Shown here: in pieces, positions 15,294-22,670 of the stretch | Position numbering within the stretch: the first letter of the stretch is position 1 | Layout: each line of letters begins with the position of its first letter | Assembly (NCBI GenBank): GCA_002342035.1 | Contig: DDPE01000041.1 | Coordinates: forward strand, 1 to 64,000 | Origin: Asticcacaulis sp. UBA2476 | GTDB lineage: Bacteria > Pseudomonadota > Alphaproteobacteria > Caulobacterales > Caulobacteraceae | Direction of reading: 5' to 3' | Length of the DNA: 64,000 nt | Position numbers and translations under genes: made by a program | The notes under the pieces: model-generated | The model's input: only the letters and a program-made list of their open reading frames with translations | The model's database searches: none | Told to the model about the DNA's origin: nothing

Positions 15294-16163
15294 TTAAGCA
15301 GGACGACCCGACGCCAGCGCCCCATAAAGGTCGGTGCGGCGATCGCGGAAAAAGCCCCAGGCCGCACGATGCGTATTCAGGTAATCCAGGTCGAACGTGT
15401 GCACCAGAACGCCTTCGTCCTTAGCGCCAAACTGCTCGACCAGATCACCGCGATGATTGGCGATAAAGCTGTGGCCATAAAACGTCTGACCGGCCTCGGT
15501 GACCCGCTCATGGCCGATGCGGTTTGAGGCCACCACCGGCACGATGTTCGACACGGCATGACCCTGCATGGCCCGCTGCCATGGGGCGGCGGTATCGAGC
15601 GAGGTATCGTGCGGCTCAGACCCGATCGCGGTCGGGTACATCAAAATCTCCGCCCCCATCAGCATCATCGAACGCGCCGTTTCCGGATACCACTGATCCC
15701 AGCAGATGCCGACGCCGATCTTGGCGAACTTGGTGTCCCAGACCTTGAAACCGGTATCGCCCGGCCGGAAATAGTATTTTTCCTGATATCCCGGCCCGTC
15801 GGGGATATGGCTTTTCCGATAAACGCCCAGAGCTTCGCCGCCCGCGTCGATCATGACCAGGCTGTTGAAATAATGCGGCCCTTCGCGCTCATAGATTGAA
15901 ACCGGAATAGCGACGTTCAGCTCCCGCGCCAGCTCAGCCATAGCGATCACCGCCGGATGGGTGCGCCATTCATAGGCGGTTGCGAACCATTTTTCTTCTT
16001 GCGAGACACAAAAATACGGCCCCTGAAACAGCTCCGACGGCAGTATGACCTGAGCCCCCTTGGCGGCGGCTTCGCGCACAAAGGCTTCGGTCTTTTTGAT
16101 ATTGGCAGCCATGTCATCGCCGTAAGACGTCTGGATGGCGGCTACGGTAAGGGTGCGGGTCAT
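15294..16163 (-). CDS. aguB: N-carbamoylputrescine amidase
   Basis: Hydrolyses N-carbamoylputrescine to putrescine, CO2 and ammonia: the second step of the agmatine route. The 289-residue nitrilase-superfamily protein has the full catalytic triad: E44 (LPSELFQGPYF), K117 (YRKSHIP) and C154 (GICWDQWYPE). The length and the SHIPDGPGYQEKYYFRPGDTGF stretch are diagnostic of AguB rather than a general amidase. The ATG at 16163 is preferred over a TTG two codons upstream. It follows aguA by 24 bp on the same strand and should be in the same operon. Confidence 0.96.
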   Translation of the reverse strand: MTRTLTVAAIQTSYGDDMAANIKKTEAFVREAAAKGAQVILPSELFQGPYFCVSQEEKWFATAYEWRTHPAVIAMAELARELNVAIPVSIYEREGPHYFNSLVMIDAGGEALGVYRKSHIPDGPGYQEKYYFRPGDTGFKVWDTKFAKIGVGICWDQWYPETARSMMLMGAEILMYPTAIGSEPHDTSLDTAAPWQRAMQGHAVSNIVPVVASNRIGHERVTEAGQTFYGHSFIANHRGDLVEQFGAKDEGVLVHTFDLDYLNTHRAAWGFFRDRRTDLYGALASGRPA

Positions 16164-16187
16164 AAGCAAACTCAGATAAGGCGCAGG

Positions 16188-17255
16188 TTACGCGCGGATT
16201 AACGGCACTTGCTGGCTGATGCAGTGGAACGATCCGCCGCCGGTCAGGATGGCCTCGGACGACAACCCAAGCACCGTCCGCTCCGGGAACAGGCTCTGGA
16301 TCGCTTCCACCGCCATTTCACCGGGACGGTCATTATAGATCGGCACGACCACGCAGTCATTGGCGATCAGGAAGTTCATATGAGAAGCCGGAATGATTTC
16401 GCCATCTTCATCCAGCGTTTTTCCCGGCGACGGGATGCGCACGACCTGAAGCGGCATGCCGCGCGCATCGGTTTGCTGGCTCAGGAACTTGGCCGTAGCG
16501 TCATAAATTTCGGCATTGGGATCATCCACGCCAAAAGCGACCGGGCAGGCCACGACACCGGGGGCCACAAAGCGCGCCAGATTGTCGATATGGCCGTCAG
16601 TATGGTCATTGAGCAGACCATCGCCCAGCCAGATCACTTTCTTGGCCCCCAGCGCCTCGGCCAGAGCTTTTTCTGCCGTAGATTGCGTCCAGTCCGGGTT
16701 GCGGTTGGGGTTGAGCAGACACTGACGCGTCGTCAGCACCGTGCCAAAGCCATCGTGATCCAGCGAGCCGCCCTCAAGGATGAATTCATGGAGTTCAGTG
16801 GCATGACCATCGGCCGTCGTAATCTGGGCCGCGACCTGATCGTCATATTTCAGGTGATATTTGCCCCCCCAGCCATTATTCAGAAAGCTGATCGGGCGGG
16901 CCGCGTGATGATCCTTACCGTCCTTATCGAGCGAGACATAGATCGGGCCGGTATCGCGAAACCAGATATCGCCGAACCTGCCGTCGATAATCTCAACCTT
17001 TTTCAGGTCACCCAGCATATCTTCGGCAGCCTTGCGCGCCGCATCGCCCATGACCATCAGCTTGACCTGCTCATCACCGGCTTCGGCCAGCACCCGCGCC
17101 AAGGCGGCCACTTCGGCCTGAGCCGGGATCAGGTCTTCCTGCCACAGGTTCTCATGGCTGGGAAAGCCCAGCCACATGGCCTGATGCGGTTCCCACTCCG
17201 CCGGCACAACGCGGTCGTCGGAAAAGCCGTTGGCGGCTGGCACATTCTTGGTCAT
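16188..17255 (-). CDS. aguA: Agmatine deiminase
   Basis: Converts agmatine to N-carbamoylputrescine and ammonia. The 355-residue product has the pentein-fold signature residues: the PAEWEPHQAMWLGFP opening, FRDTGP, the ILEGGS acid motif, DGHID with the catalytic histidine, and a C-terminal nucleophile C345 in GGGSFHCISQQ. The length matches the bacterial family (about 350-370). The first gene of aguA-aguB. With the ornithine decarboxylase 4 kb away, the region encodes two routes to putrescine, one from ornithine and one from agmatine; no arginine decarboxylase gene is in the window. Confidence 0.97.
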   Translation of the reverse strand: MTKNVPAANGFSDDRVVPAEWEPHQAMWLGFPSHENLWQEDLIPAQAEVAALARVLAEAGDEQVKLMVMGDAARKAAEDMLGDLKKVEIIDGRFGDIWFRDTGPIYVSLDKDGKDHHAARPISFLNNGWGGKYHLKYDDQVAAQITTADGHATELHEFILEGGSLDHDGFGTVLTTRQCLLNPNRNPDWTQSTAEKALAEALGAKKVIWLGDGLLNDHTDGHIDNLARFVAPGVVACPVAFGVDDPNAEIYDATAKFLSQQTDARGMPLQVVRIPSPGKTLDEDGEIIPASHMNFLIANDCVVVPIYNDRPGEMAVEAIQSLFPERTVLGLSSEAILTGGGSFHCISQQVPLIRA

Positions 17256-17423
17256 TCAAAACGTCCGGTCTATGCGGGTAAATTGTGCGGTCATTTATAC
17301 GTCTGACCTTATGATATCCTCTTTAAGCGCCTCATACACATAAGAAAAGGTCTTGCCTATGGCCAGACGCGCTCGCGCACAAAAAAACACAAGTGCGTGT
17401 CTCCGTTGCACAAACCGGGCTGC

Positions 17424-17459
17424 ACAAAAAAGCGGCCCCTGCATAAAACAGGAGCCGCT
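17424..17459 (-). terminator. Intrinsic terminator of the TonB-dependent receptor gene
   Basis: On the minus strand AGCGGCTCCTG (17459-17449) pairs with CAGGGGCCGCT (17441-17431), with a 7-nt loop, and is followed by TTTTTTG. It lies about 26 bp beyond the receptor stop codon. Confidence 0.8.
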
Positions 17460-17485
17460 GATTTTAGGTCGAAGAGAGACTGCTC

Positions 17486-19912
17486 TTAGAACTGGGTACG
17501 CAGGGTCGCAGAGATCGTGCGCGGTGCACCCAGTTGGTACAAGACAGCACTGGCGCCGGCAACATTAGCACCGATGTTGTTAACATATGGCTTCTGGTTA
17601 TCTACGTAACCCGTGCCATGCAGGTACTTTTCGTCGAAGAGGTTCTGTACATTCAACTGCACGTAGGTGCCCTTACGGAACTGCTGCAGATCATAACGCA
17701 TACTGGCGTTCCAAACCGTGTATTTTGGAGCCACTTCGTCATTGACGTAGCTGTAGAAGCGATCGCCAACATACTTGGCATTCAGGTTAAGGTTCAGGTT
17801 CGATGTAATATCGAAGTCCATACCAACGGTCCACATCCACTCAGGCATACCGGTCAGAGACTTACCCTTGGTCGGAATTACTGCGGTGGTACCGTTCGGT
17901 ATATCACCTTGCATTTCGGTGTCTGTCCAGGTCAGGCCAGCGTTCAGCACCAGGTTTTCAACCGGAGAATAGTTGGTATAGGCTTCGAAACCCTTACGCT
18001 TAACTTCACCGACGTTGGTGTCGGTGTAGGTGTCGGTTTCAGCGTCATAGGCCTGAACGATACGGTCCTTGTCCGTAGCCGAGTAGATAGTTGCCGTAGC
18101 GTTGAAGTTTGACTGGGCATAACGATAACCCAGTTCAAATGTGTCGGAAATTTCCGGGTTCGGGTTTTTAACCCGCATAGCGTTATCGATCAGAACGACG
18201 TTATAATAAACGTCGGTACGAGGGGCAGACATGGACTGTGCGAAGGTACCGAAAATCTGGCCACCGTGATCAAAGTTCCAGGTCACGCCAACGTTAGGCA
18301 TGGTCTTGGAAAAGCTGACGGTACGCTGATAAGGCGTGAAGTAGCGGGTAGAGCCAGACCCCTGCAGGGTGACAACATTAACGTCGCTGTCAGCGGTTGG
18401 GGTCGTTGTAGCGATGTTCTGCGTGGTACAATACGGATTGTTTGAACCACCACCGGCAACCGGCGAATAACAGTTCTGGTTAAGCTCGCGCTCAAGCTTC
18501 TGGTGACGGATACCAGCCGACACAAACAGCTTTTCCTCGAAGAAGCGACCACGGTATTCACCTGAGATCACATCAACGTCTGCATAAGAAAGACGATCAC
18601 GACGGCGCAGGATGCTGCCGTCAGCGGTTGCAATCCGAAGATCGTGATCGACTTTACCGGCAAACACGTTCGGGGCTGAACCGTCAGCGTTACGTAGAAC
18701 CTGCTCACCCGATTGACGGTGACGAGCACGGTCGAACGAAGCACTCAGCAGGAAGGTGTTAAGATCATTGAAGCGATAGATGGCCGCAGATTGCAGCGAA
18801 TAGCGCATCGTATTGGTGATGTTCGGGCGATAAAGCTGAACAACATTAGAAACACCATTTCCGTCAACGTCCACATAAGGAACGGTAGAGAACAGTGAAC
18901 CACGAAGTTGTGCGCTATTTTCGTTGATAGTACCGGTCGAACCGCCCAAGGCCATGGTATATTGGAAGCTGGGGTCAACGGTCAGGGTCAGTTTGTCGTT
19001 GATAACCCACTTCGACTTGATGCGGACGTTGCCGGTATCGGAAGGGTTAATCGTGGCGCGGTTCTGGAAGGTGTCATTACCGTAACCCATGGTCGAGATC
19101 TGAGCCTTGCTCTGACGCGGCATGAAGTTGTTACGGTTTTCATTCCAGTGAACAGCAGCGCTGATGAACGAACCCTTGTCGCCTATGTTCTGATAGACCA
19201 TAGCGTTGTACTGGTTCTTTTGCAGCTTACCTTCGTCATTCATATTGACTTCGTTAGCCCAGGTATCGGTATGCGTACCGGTGTAGGCAATATAGGCGCG
19301 CGTGCCGAACGGGCCAAAAGCACCGGAGTCAACCTTAACAAAACCGTACTTATGTTCTTCTTCGCCGTAAGCCAGCTTAAGCGTAGTGCCGAAATCTTCG
19401 TTTGGTATACAGGTTGCCACGTTGACCGTACCGCCGGTGGCCGAAGATGACATCGAGTCGATGTCTGTAGCGCCTGTCGATACGCTTGCCGAACACAGAA
19501 GCTCGGAGTCGATCATCTGGTTGGTATAAACGGCATAGTTGCCGCTATCATTAAGCTGGAGACCATCAACCGCGATGGAAACGCGGGCGCTGTCCAGGCC
19601 ACGCATCATGATTTCACCACCCGATGACCCATAGGCATCATTGCTGGTGAAATTGTAACCCGGAATGGTGTTCAGGGCATCGGCAAACGTGTTGCCCGAT
19701 GCGTCCTTCAGCAACGAATCCTGACCGATAGTGGTCTTGGCCTTGGGGCCGCGCTCGCGCTTGTTAGCGCCGACATTACGGTTTCCGGCGACGACCACTT
19801 CGGTGATGCGATCGATTTCCTGAGACGCCGTCGATTGGGCGGTCGCCGTGTTGGCGACAAACAGACCCGCCAGAGCCGAGCTGGCCAGGATCAGTGCTTT
19901 ATTGAATTTCAT
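17486..19912 (-). CDS. TonB-dependent outer-membrane receptor
   Basis: An 808-residue outer-membrane transporter. Signal peptide MKFNKALILASSALAGLFVANTATA; the plug domain follows, with EVVVAGNR near the TonB box, and GDALN-type helices (TFADALNTIPGYNF), the MMRGLDSARVSIAVDG strand and ATGGTVNV. The remaining 600 residues are the 22-strand barrel, ending in the aromatic-poor strand TISATLRTQF. The ligand is not predictable; it is not clearly one of the siderophore or sugar subfamilies. It has paired cysteines in loops (for example CYSPVAGGGSNNPYC). It stands alone with its own terminator. The ribosome-binding site is weak. Confidence 0.9.
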   Translation of the reverse strand: MKFNKALILASSALAGLFVANTATAQSTASQEIDRITEVVVAGNRNVGANKRERGPKAKTTIGQDSLLKDASGNTFADALNTIPGYNFTSNDAYGSSGGEIMMRGLDSARVSIAVDGLQLNDSGNYAVYTNQMIDSELLCSASVSTGATDIDSMSSSATGGTVNVATCIPNEDFGTTLKLAYGEEEHKYGFVKVDSGAFGPFGTRAYIAYTGTHTDTWANEVNMNDEGKLQKNQYNAMVYQNIGDKGSFISAAVHWNENRNNFMPRQSKAQISTMGYGNDTFQNRATINPSDTGNVRIKSKWVINDKLTLTVDPSFQYTMALGGSTGTINENSAQLRGSLFSTVPYVDVDGNGVSNVVQLYRPNITNTMRYSLQSAAIYRFNDLNTFLLSASFDRARHRQSGEQVLRNADGSAPNVFAGKVDHDLRIATADGSILRRRDRLSYADVDVISGEYRGRFFEEKLFVSAGIRHQKLERELNQNCYSPVAGGGSNNPYCTTQNIATTTPTADSDVNVVTLQGSGSTRYFTPYQRTVSFSKTMPNVGVTWNFDHGGQIFGTFAQSMSAPRTDVYYNVVLIDNAMRVKNPNPEISDTFELGYRYAQSNFNATATIYSATDKDRIVQAYDAETDTYTDTNVGEVKRKGFEAYTNYSPVENLVLNAGLTWTDTEMQGDIPNGTTAVIPTKGKSLTGMPEWMWTVGMDFDITSNLNLNLNAKYVGDRFYSYVNDEVAPKYTVWNASMRYDLQQFRKGTYVQLNVQNLFDEKYLHGTGYVDNQKPYVNNIGANVAGASAVLYQLGAPRTISATLRTQF

Positions 19913-20228
19913 GGTAGGAGTATCCCCTCTCCAAGGTTTAAATGACTAAAAACTACACCGCACCCGCGTGGAGATGGCGACCGGGAAGGATCACGCCACC
20001 TCGCAGGTGCAAAACGTGTTAATCCTTTAGTAGCTTTTCAGCCGCTTTTTGAGCGAAATCTGCAAAGGTTTTGTGACATTTGTGACGTTGGAAACCAGAT
20101 GCGCCTTTATTGTCACATATTCGCGCCACAAGATTGCCTTAAGCTATCCGTTGAAAGGGGCCTCGGTTTAGGATACGCCTCACGCACGCCTTTATAGTGC
20201 GATGTGCCCCAATTTCTTGTGATGTGCC
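19913..20228. other. Divergent intergenic region with TGTCAC repeats
   Basis: This 316-bp gap holds the promoters of the TonB receptor and the membrane glycosyltransferase. On the minus strand there are two GTCAC motifs 9 bp apart near 20071-20085, and another TGTCAC on the plus strand near 20111. They resemble Pho-box halves but have the wrong period. No RNA gene or other structure was seen. Confidence 0.4.
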
Positions 20229-21869
20229 ATGACCTCAGATACCGCCGCCCCCCGTCTGTCTTTGACGCACATAAGCCTGTTGGCCATCGCCGCACTCACC
20301 GTCGTGCGCGTGGCCTTGTTGTTTACAACTTACCTCGATCTCTATCCGGATGAAGCCCAGTACTGGCTGTGGTCGCGGGAGCTGGATTCCGGCTACTATT
20401 CCAAACCGCCAATGATCGCCTGGGTCATCCATCTGGCGACCGCCATCGGCGGCAATGGCGAAGGGTTTGTCAGGTTATTTGCGCCACTTTTGCATGCCGG
20501 ATCGGCTACAGCTTTGTTTTTCGCTGGAAAACGGCTTTACAATGAAAAAGTCGGCGCGCTGGCGGCGCTGATCTACAGCCTGATGCCGGGCGTTGTACTA
20601 TCTTCGGGTGTCATTTCCACCGATGCCTGCCTGCTGTTTTTCCTGTCGCTCAGCCTGCTCGTCTATGTCGAGTTTTTGCATGGGCGGGCAAAGCGCCCGC
20701 TGTTTTTGGCGTTCCTGCTGGGACTGGCGTTTGGCGGCGCGTTTTTGAGCAAATATGCTTGCCTCTATTTCCTGCTGGGGGCGATCATTCACGCCGCTTT
20801 TGATCCGCGCGCCCGGTCGCGCTGGTCATGGCAAGCCCTGTTGATCTGGGCGGTGACCTTCGCCTGCGTGATTGCGCCCAATATCATCTGGAACGCCACC
20901 CACGGCTTTCAGACGGTGGCCCACACCGCCGACAATGCCAACTGGCAAGCGGATTCGCTGTTCCATCCGCTATCGATGCTTAAATTTTTAAGCCATCAGT
21001 TCGGCGTGTTCGGGCCGGTGCCGTTTGGGATGCTGGTCATCGGCCTGATCGCCTTTTCCCTTAACCGCGCGCCGGTGTCACCGGATACCGAACTGGGCGG
21101 CGGGACGCGCAACCGCGATCTGATGCTGATCTGTTTTGCCCTGCCACCGCTGGTGTTCGTCACTATTCAGGCGCTGTTGTCGCGCGCCCATGCCAACTGG
21201 GCGGCCTCAAGCTATGTGCCGGGCAGTCTGTTGGCGGCGACCTGGCTTTACGGGGTGATCACGTCCCTGCCTTACCGCCGCAAGGGCCTGATGAAAACGG
21301 CAATCGCTGTGGCCCTGTGGGCCGGGCTGGCCTTTCAGATCTGCGTCATGGGCGTGTTCATGTACGGGATCACTTCGCCCGAAGCCACTCAGGCTATGGG
21401 CATGGCGTCGGGCATGAAGCGCGCCCGCGGCTGGGAGGCGGCGACGCAAACCGTATTGACCGAGGCCGAAGCCGCCCTGGCGCGCGGTGAACGCTTAAGC
21501 GCCATCGCCGTCGACGACCGGTTCTTATATAACTCCATGGCCTATTACGGGCGCGACTGGTTTAAAGCTCATCCGGATATCCCGCTTAAAAACTGGGTGC
21601 GCGAAATCAACCCGCACTCCCACAGCGAAACCCATATGCCGCTGACGGCAGAGACGGGGCAGCATGTGCTGCTGGCCAATCTGACGGATCGTTTTGTCGT
21701 CGATATGCGTCAGGATTTTGCGCGAACCTCTGAGCCACGTCTGGTGCAGGTGCCGATCGACCATAAACGTCTGCGCGACGTCCGGCTATTCTACGGTTAT
21801 GAGTTCGCCCGTGCCCCGCGTGATCCGGCGACCGGCCACCCGATTGTCGAAGGCAAGGTGCACGAATAG
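20229..21869 (+). CDS. Polytopic membrane glycosyltransferase, GT39-like
   Basis: A 546-residue GT-C membrane protein. The first loop carries the catalytic acidic pair in DLYPDEAQYWLWSRELDSGYYSKPPMIAWVI, a pattern typical of ArnT/PMT-related transferases such as those that modify lipid A or wall-linked glycans. About ten hydrophobic segments run to residue 400, and a soluble periplasmic C-terminal domain follows. Donor and acceptor are unknown. It differs in sequence and length from the other GT39-like protein in this window. The ATG at 20229 has no good ribosome-binding site. It is convergent with the DUF2794 gene, ending directly against it. Confidence 0.8.
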   Translation: MTSDTAAPRLSLTHISLLAIAALTVVRVALLFTTYLDLYPDEAQYWLWSRELDSGYYSKPPMIAWVIHLATAIGGNGEGFVRLFAPLLHAGSATALFFAGKRLYNEKVGALAALIYSLMPGVVLSSGVISTDACLLFFLSLSLLVYVEFLHGRAKRPLFLAFLLGLAFGGAFLSKYACLYFLLGAIIHAAFDPRARSRWSWQALLIWAVTFACVIAPNIIWNATHGFQTVAHTADNANWQADSLFHPLSMLKFLSHQFGVFGPVPFGMLVIGLIAFSLNRAPVSPDTELGGGTRNRDLMLICFALPPLVFVTIQALLSRAHANWAASSYVPGSLLAATWLYGVITSLPYRRKGLMKTAIAVALWAGLAFQICVMGVFMYGITSPEATQAMGMASGMKRARGWEAATQTVLTEAEAALARGERLSAIAVDDRFLYNSMAYYGRDWFKAHPDIPLKNWVREINPHSHSETHMPLTAETGQHVLLANLTDRFVVDMRQDFARTSEPRLVQVPIDHKRLRDVRLFYGYEFARAPRDPATGHPIVEGKVHE

Positions 21870-22208
21870 TCAGAGCAGGTTCAATTTCGTTTTATCAAGC
21901 ACCGCAAGAACCGGCGCGAGTTCGCGCCCGCGTTTAAGGATTATCCCCGCCTGATTAAAAACCGCAAACGCACCCTGTTTTCGGCTTAAGGCCGGGCGCT
22001 TTTCAATGCGATAAAGCGGCGCTTCGCTTGTGCGGCGGAACACATTAAACGATACCGCGTCGGCAAATGTATCAATGCCGTAATCGCGCCAGTCGCCGGC
22101 CGCGACCTTTTGGCCGTAAAGGCGCAGGATCATCTCCAACTCCTTGCGCTCGAAAAACACGGGACCACGCGGGGCGGGATGGGCGGCACCCAAATCCTGA
22201 ATACTCAT
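21870..22208 (-). CDS. DUF2794 family protein
   Basis: A 112-residue protein of the DUF2794 family, which is known almost only from Alphaproteobacteria and has no assigned function. The characteristic core is FFERKELEMILRLYGQKVAAGDWRDYGIDTF (residues ~20-50) followed by AVSFNVFRRTSEAPLYRIEKRP. The ATG at 22208 is chosen; the longer frame begins in unrelated sequence. The gene is a useful taxonomic marker for this window. It ends abutting the convergent glycosyltransferase. Confidence 0.88.
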   Translation of the reverse strand: MSIQDLGAAHPAPRGPVFFERKELEMILRLYGQKVAAGDWRDYGIDTFADAVSFNVFRRTSEAPLYRIEKRPALSRKQGAFAVFNQAGIILKRGRELAPVLAVLDKTKLNLL

Positions 22209-22390
22209 GCTGGACCAGACCTGTCGAAGCAATACAGACCCCAACAGTACGCCCTAAGTCGCTCAGATTGGCAAGACATTCACAGGCAATTTGAAGCGCT
22301 AAAACCACGTTTCAAAACAAAATGAAGCTAACAATAAATGACCTTAATTTCGCCGTTCATTTGCCCGGATGGGGCGTAAATATATGTGTG

Positions 22391-22588
22391 TCGGTTGGGC
22401 CGCCAAGAGCGGGTTCCCCCCTGAACAGCCCCCCACAGCCCGAACCTGTTCGGGGCGGCTCAACCGATAAATCTTAGAGTCCCTCTCTAATACGCATAAG
22501 CCCTCAAGCAGCAACGCGGTAGGGCAACTAACTAAACTAAACGCATCAAAAGCGCCTGTGCTTCATCCCCTTGGCACAGGCGTTTTTT
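22391..22588 (+). ncRNA. Unassigned structured RNA of about 200 nt
   Basis: In the 462-bp gap between the DUF2794 and acnB genes, four helices and a terminator line up on the plus strand. A 14-bp stem with one G-U pair joins 22391-22404 to 22454-22467. Inside it GAACAG (22423-22428) pairs with CTGTTC (22446-22451) around a C-rich loop. TTAGAG/CTCTAA (22474-22479 with 22485-22490) and GCCCT/AGGGC (22500-22504 with 22521-22525) follow. The intrinsic terminator closes it at 22553-22588. No ORF with a ribosome-binding site is present. I could not assign it to 6S RNA, tmRNA, SRP RNA or RNase P from visible motifs. The C-rich unpaired loops could base-pair with ribosome-binding sites. The transcript start is not known. 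Confidence 0.62.
22553..22588 (+). terminator. Intrinsic terminator closing the structured RNA
   Basis: CGCCTGTGC (22553-22561) pairs with GCACAGGCG (22574-22582) around a 12-nt loop and is followed by six T. Confidence 0.85.
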
Positions 22589-22605
22589 GCGTTTTCAGTT
22601 CAACG

Positions 22606-22632
22606 AAAAAGCCCCACCGTTTCCAATGGGGC
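22606..22632 (-). terminator. Intrinsic terminator of acnB
   Basis: On the minus strand GCCCCA (22632-22627) pairs with TGGGGC (22616-22611) and is followed by five T. It faces the RNA-gene terminator, so transcription converges here. Confidence 0.75.
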
Positions 22633-22670
22633 TTTGAGTTTAAGTTTTGGGTGCAGGGATTAAGTCCCGG

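Noticed and set aside
20065..20120. Pho box upstream of the TonB receptor
   Set aside because: The GTCAC motifs are 9 bp apart, not 11, and the heptamers match poorly.
22391..22588. tmRNA, SRP RNA or RNase P RNA in the acnB gap
   Set aside because: No tag-peptide frame with an alanine resume codon, no SRP GGAAG-type loop and no RNase P core were found; 6S RNA could be neither confirmed nor excluded.
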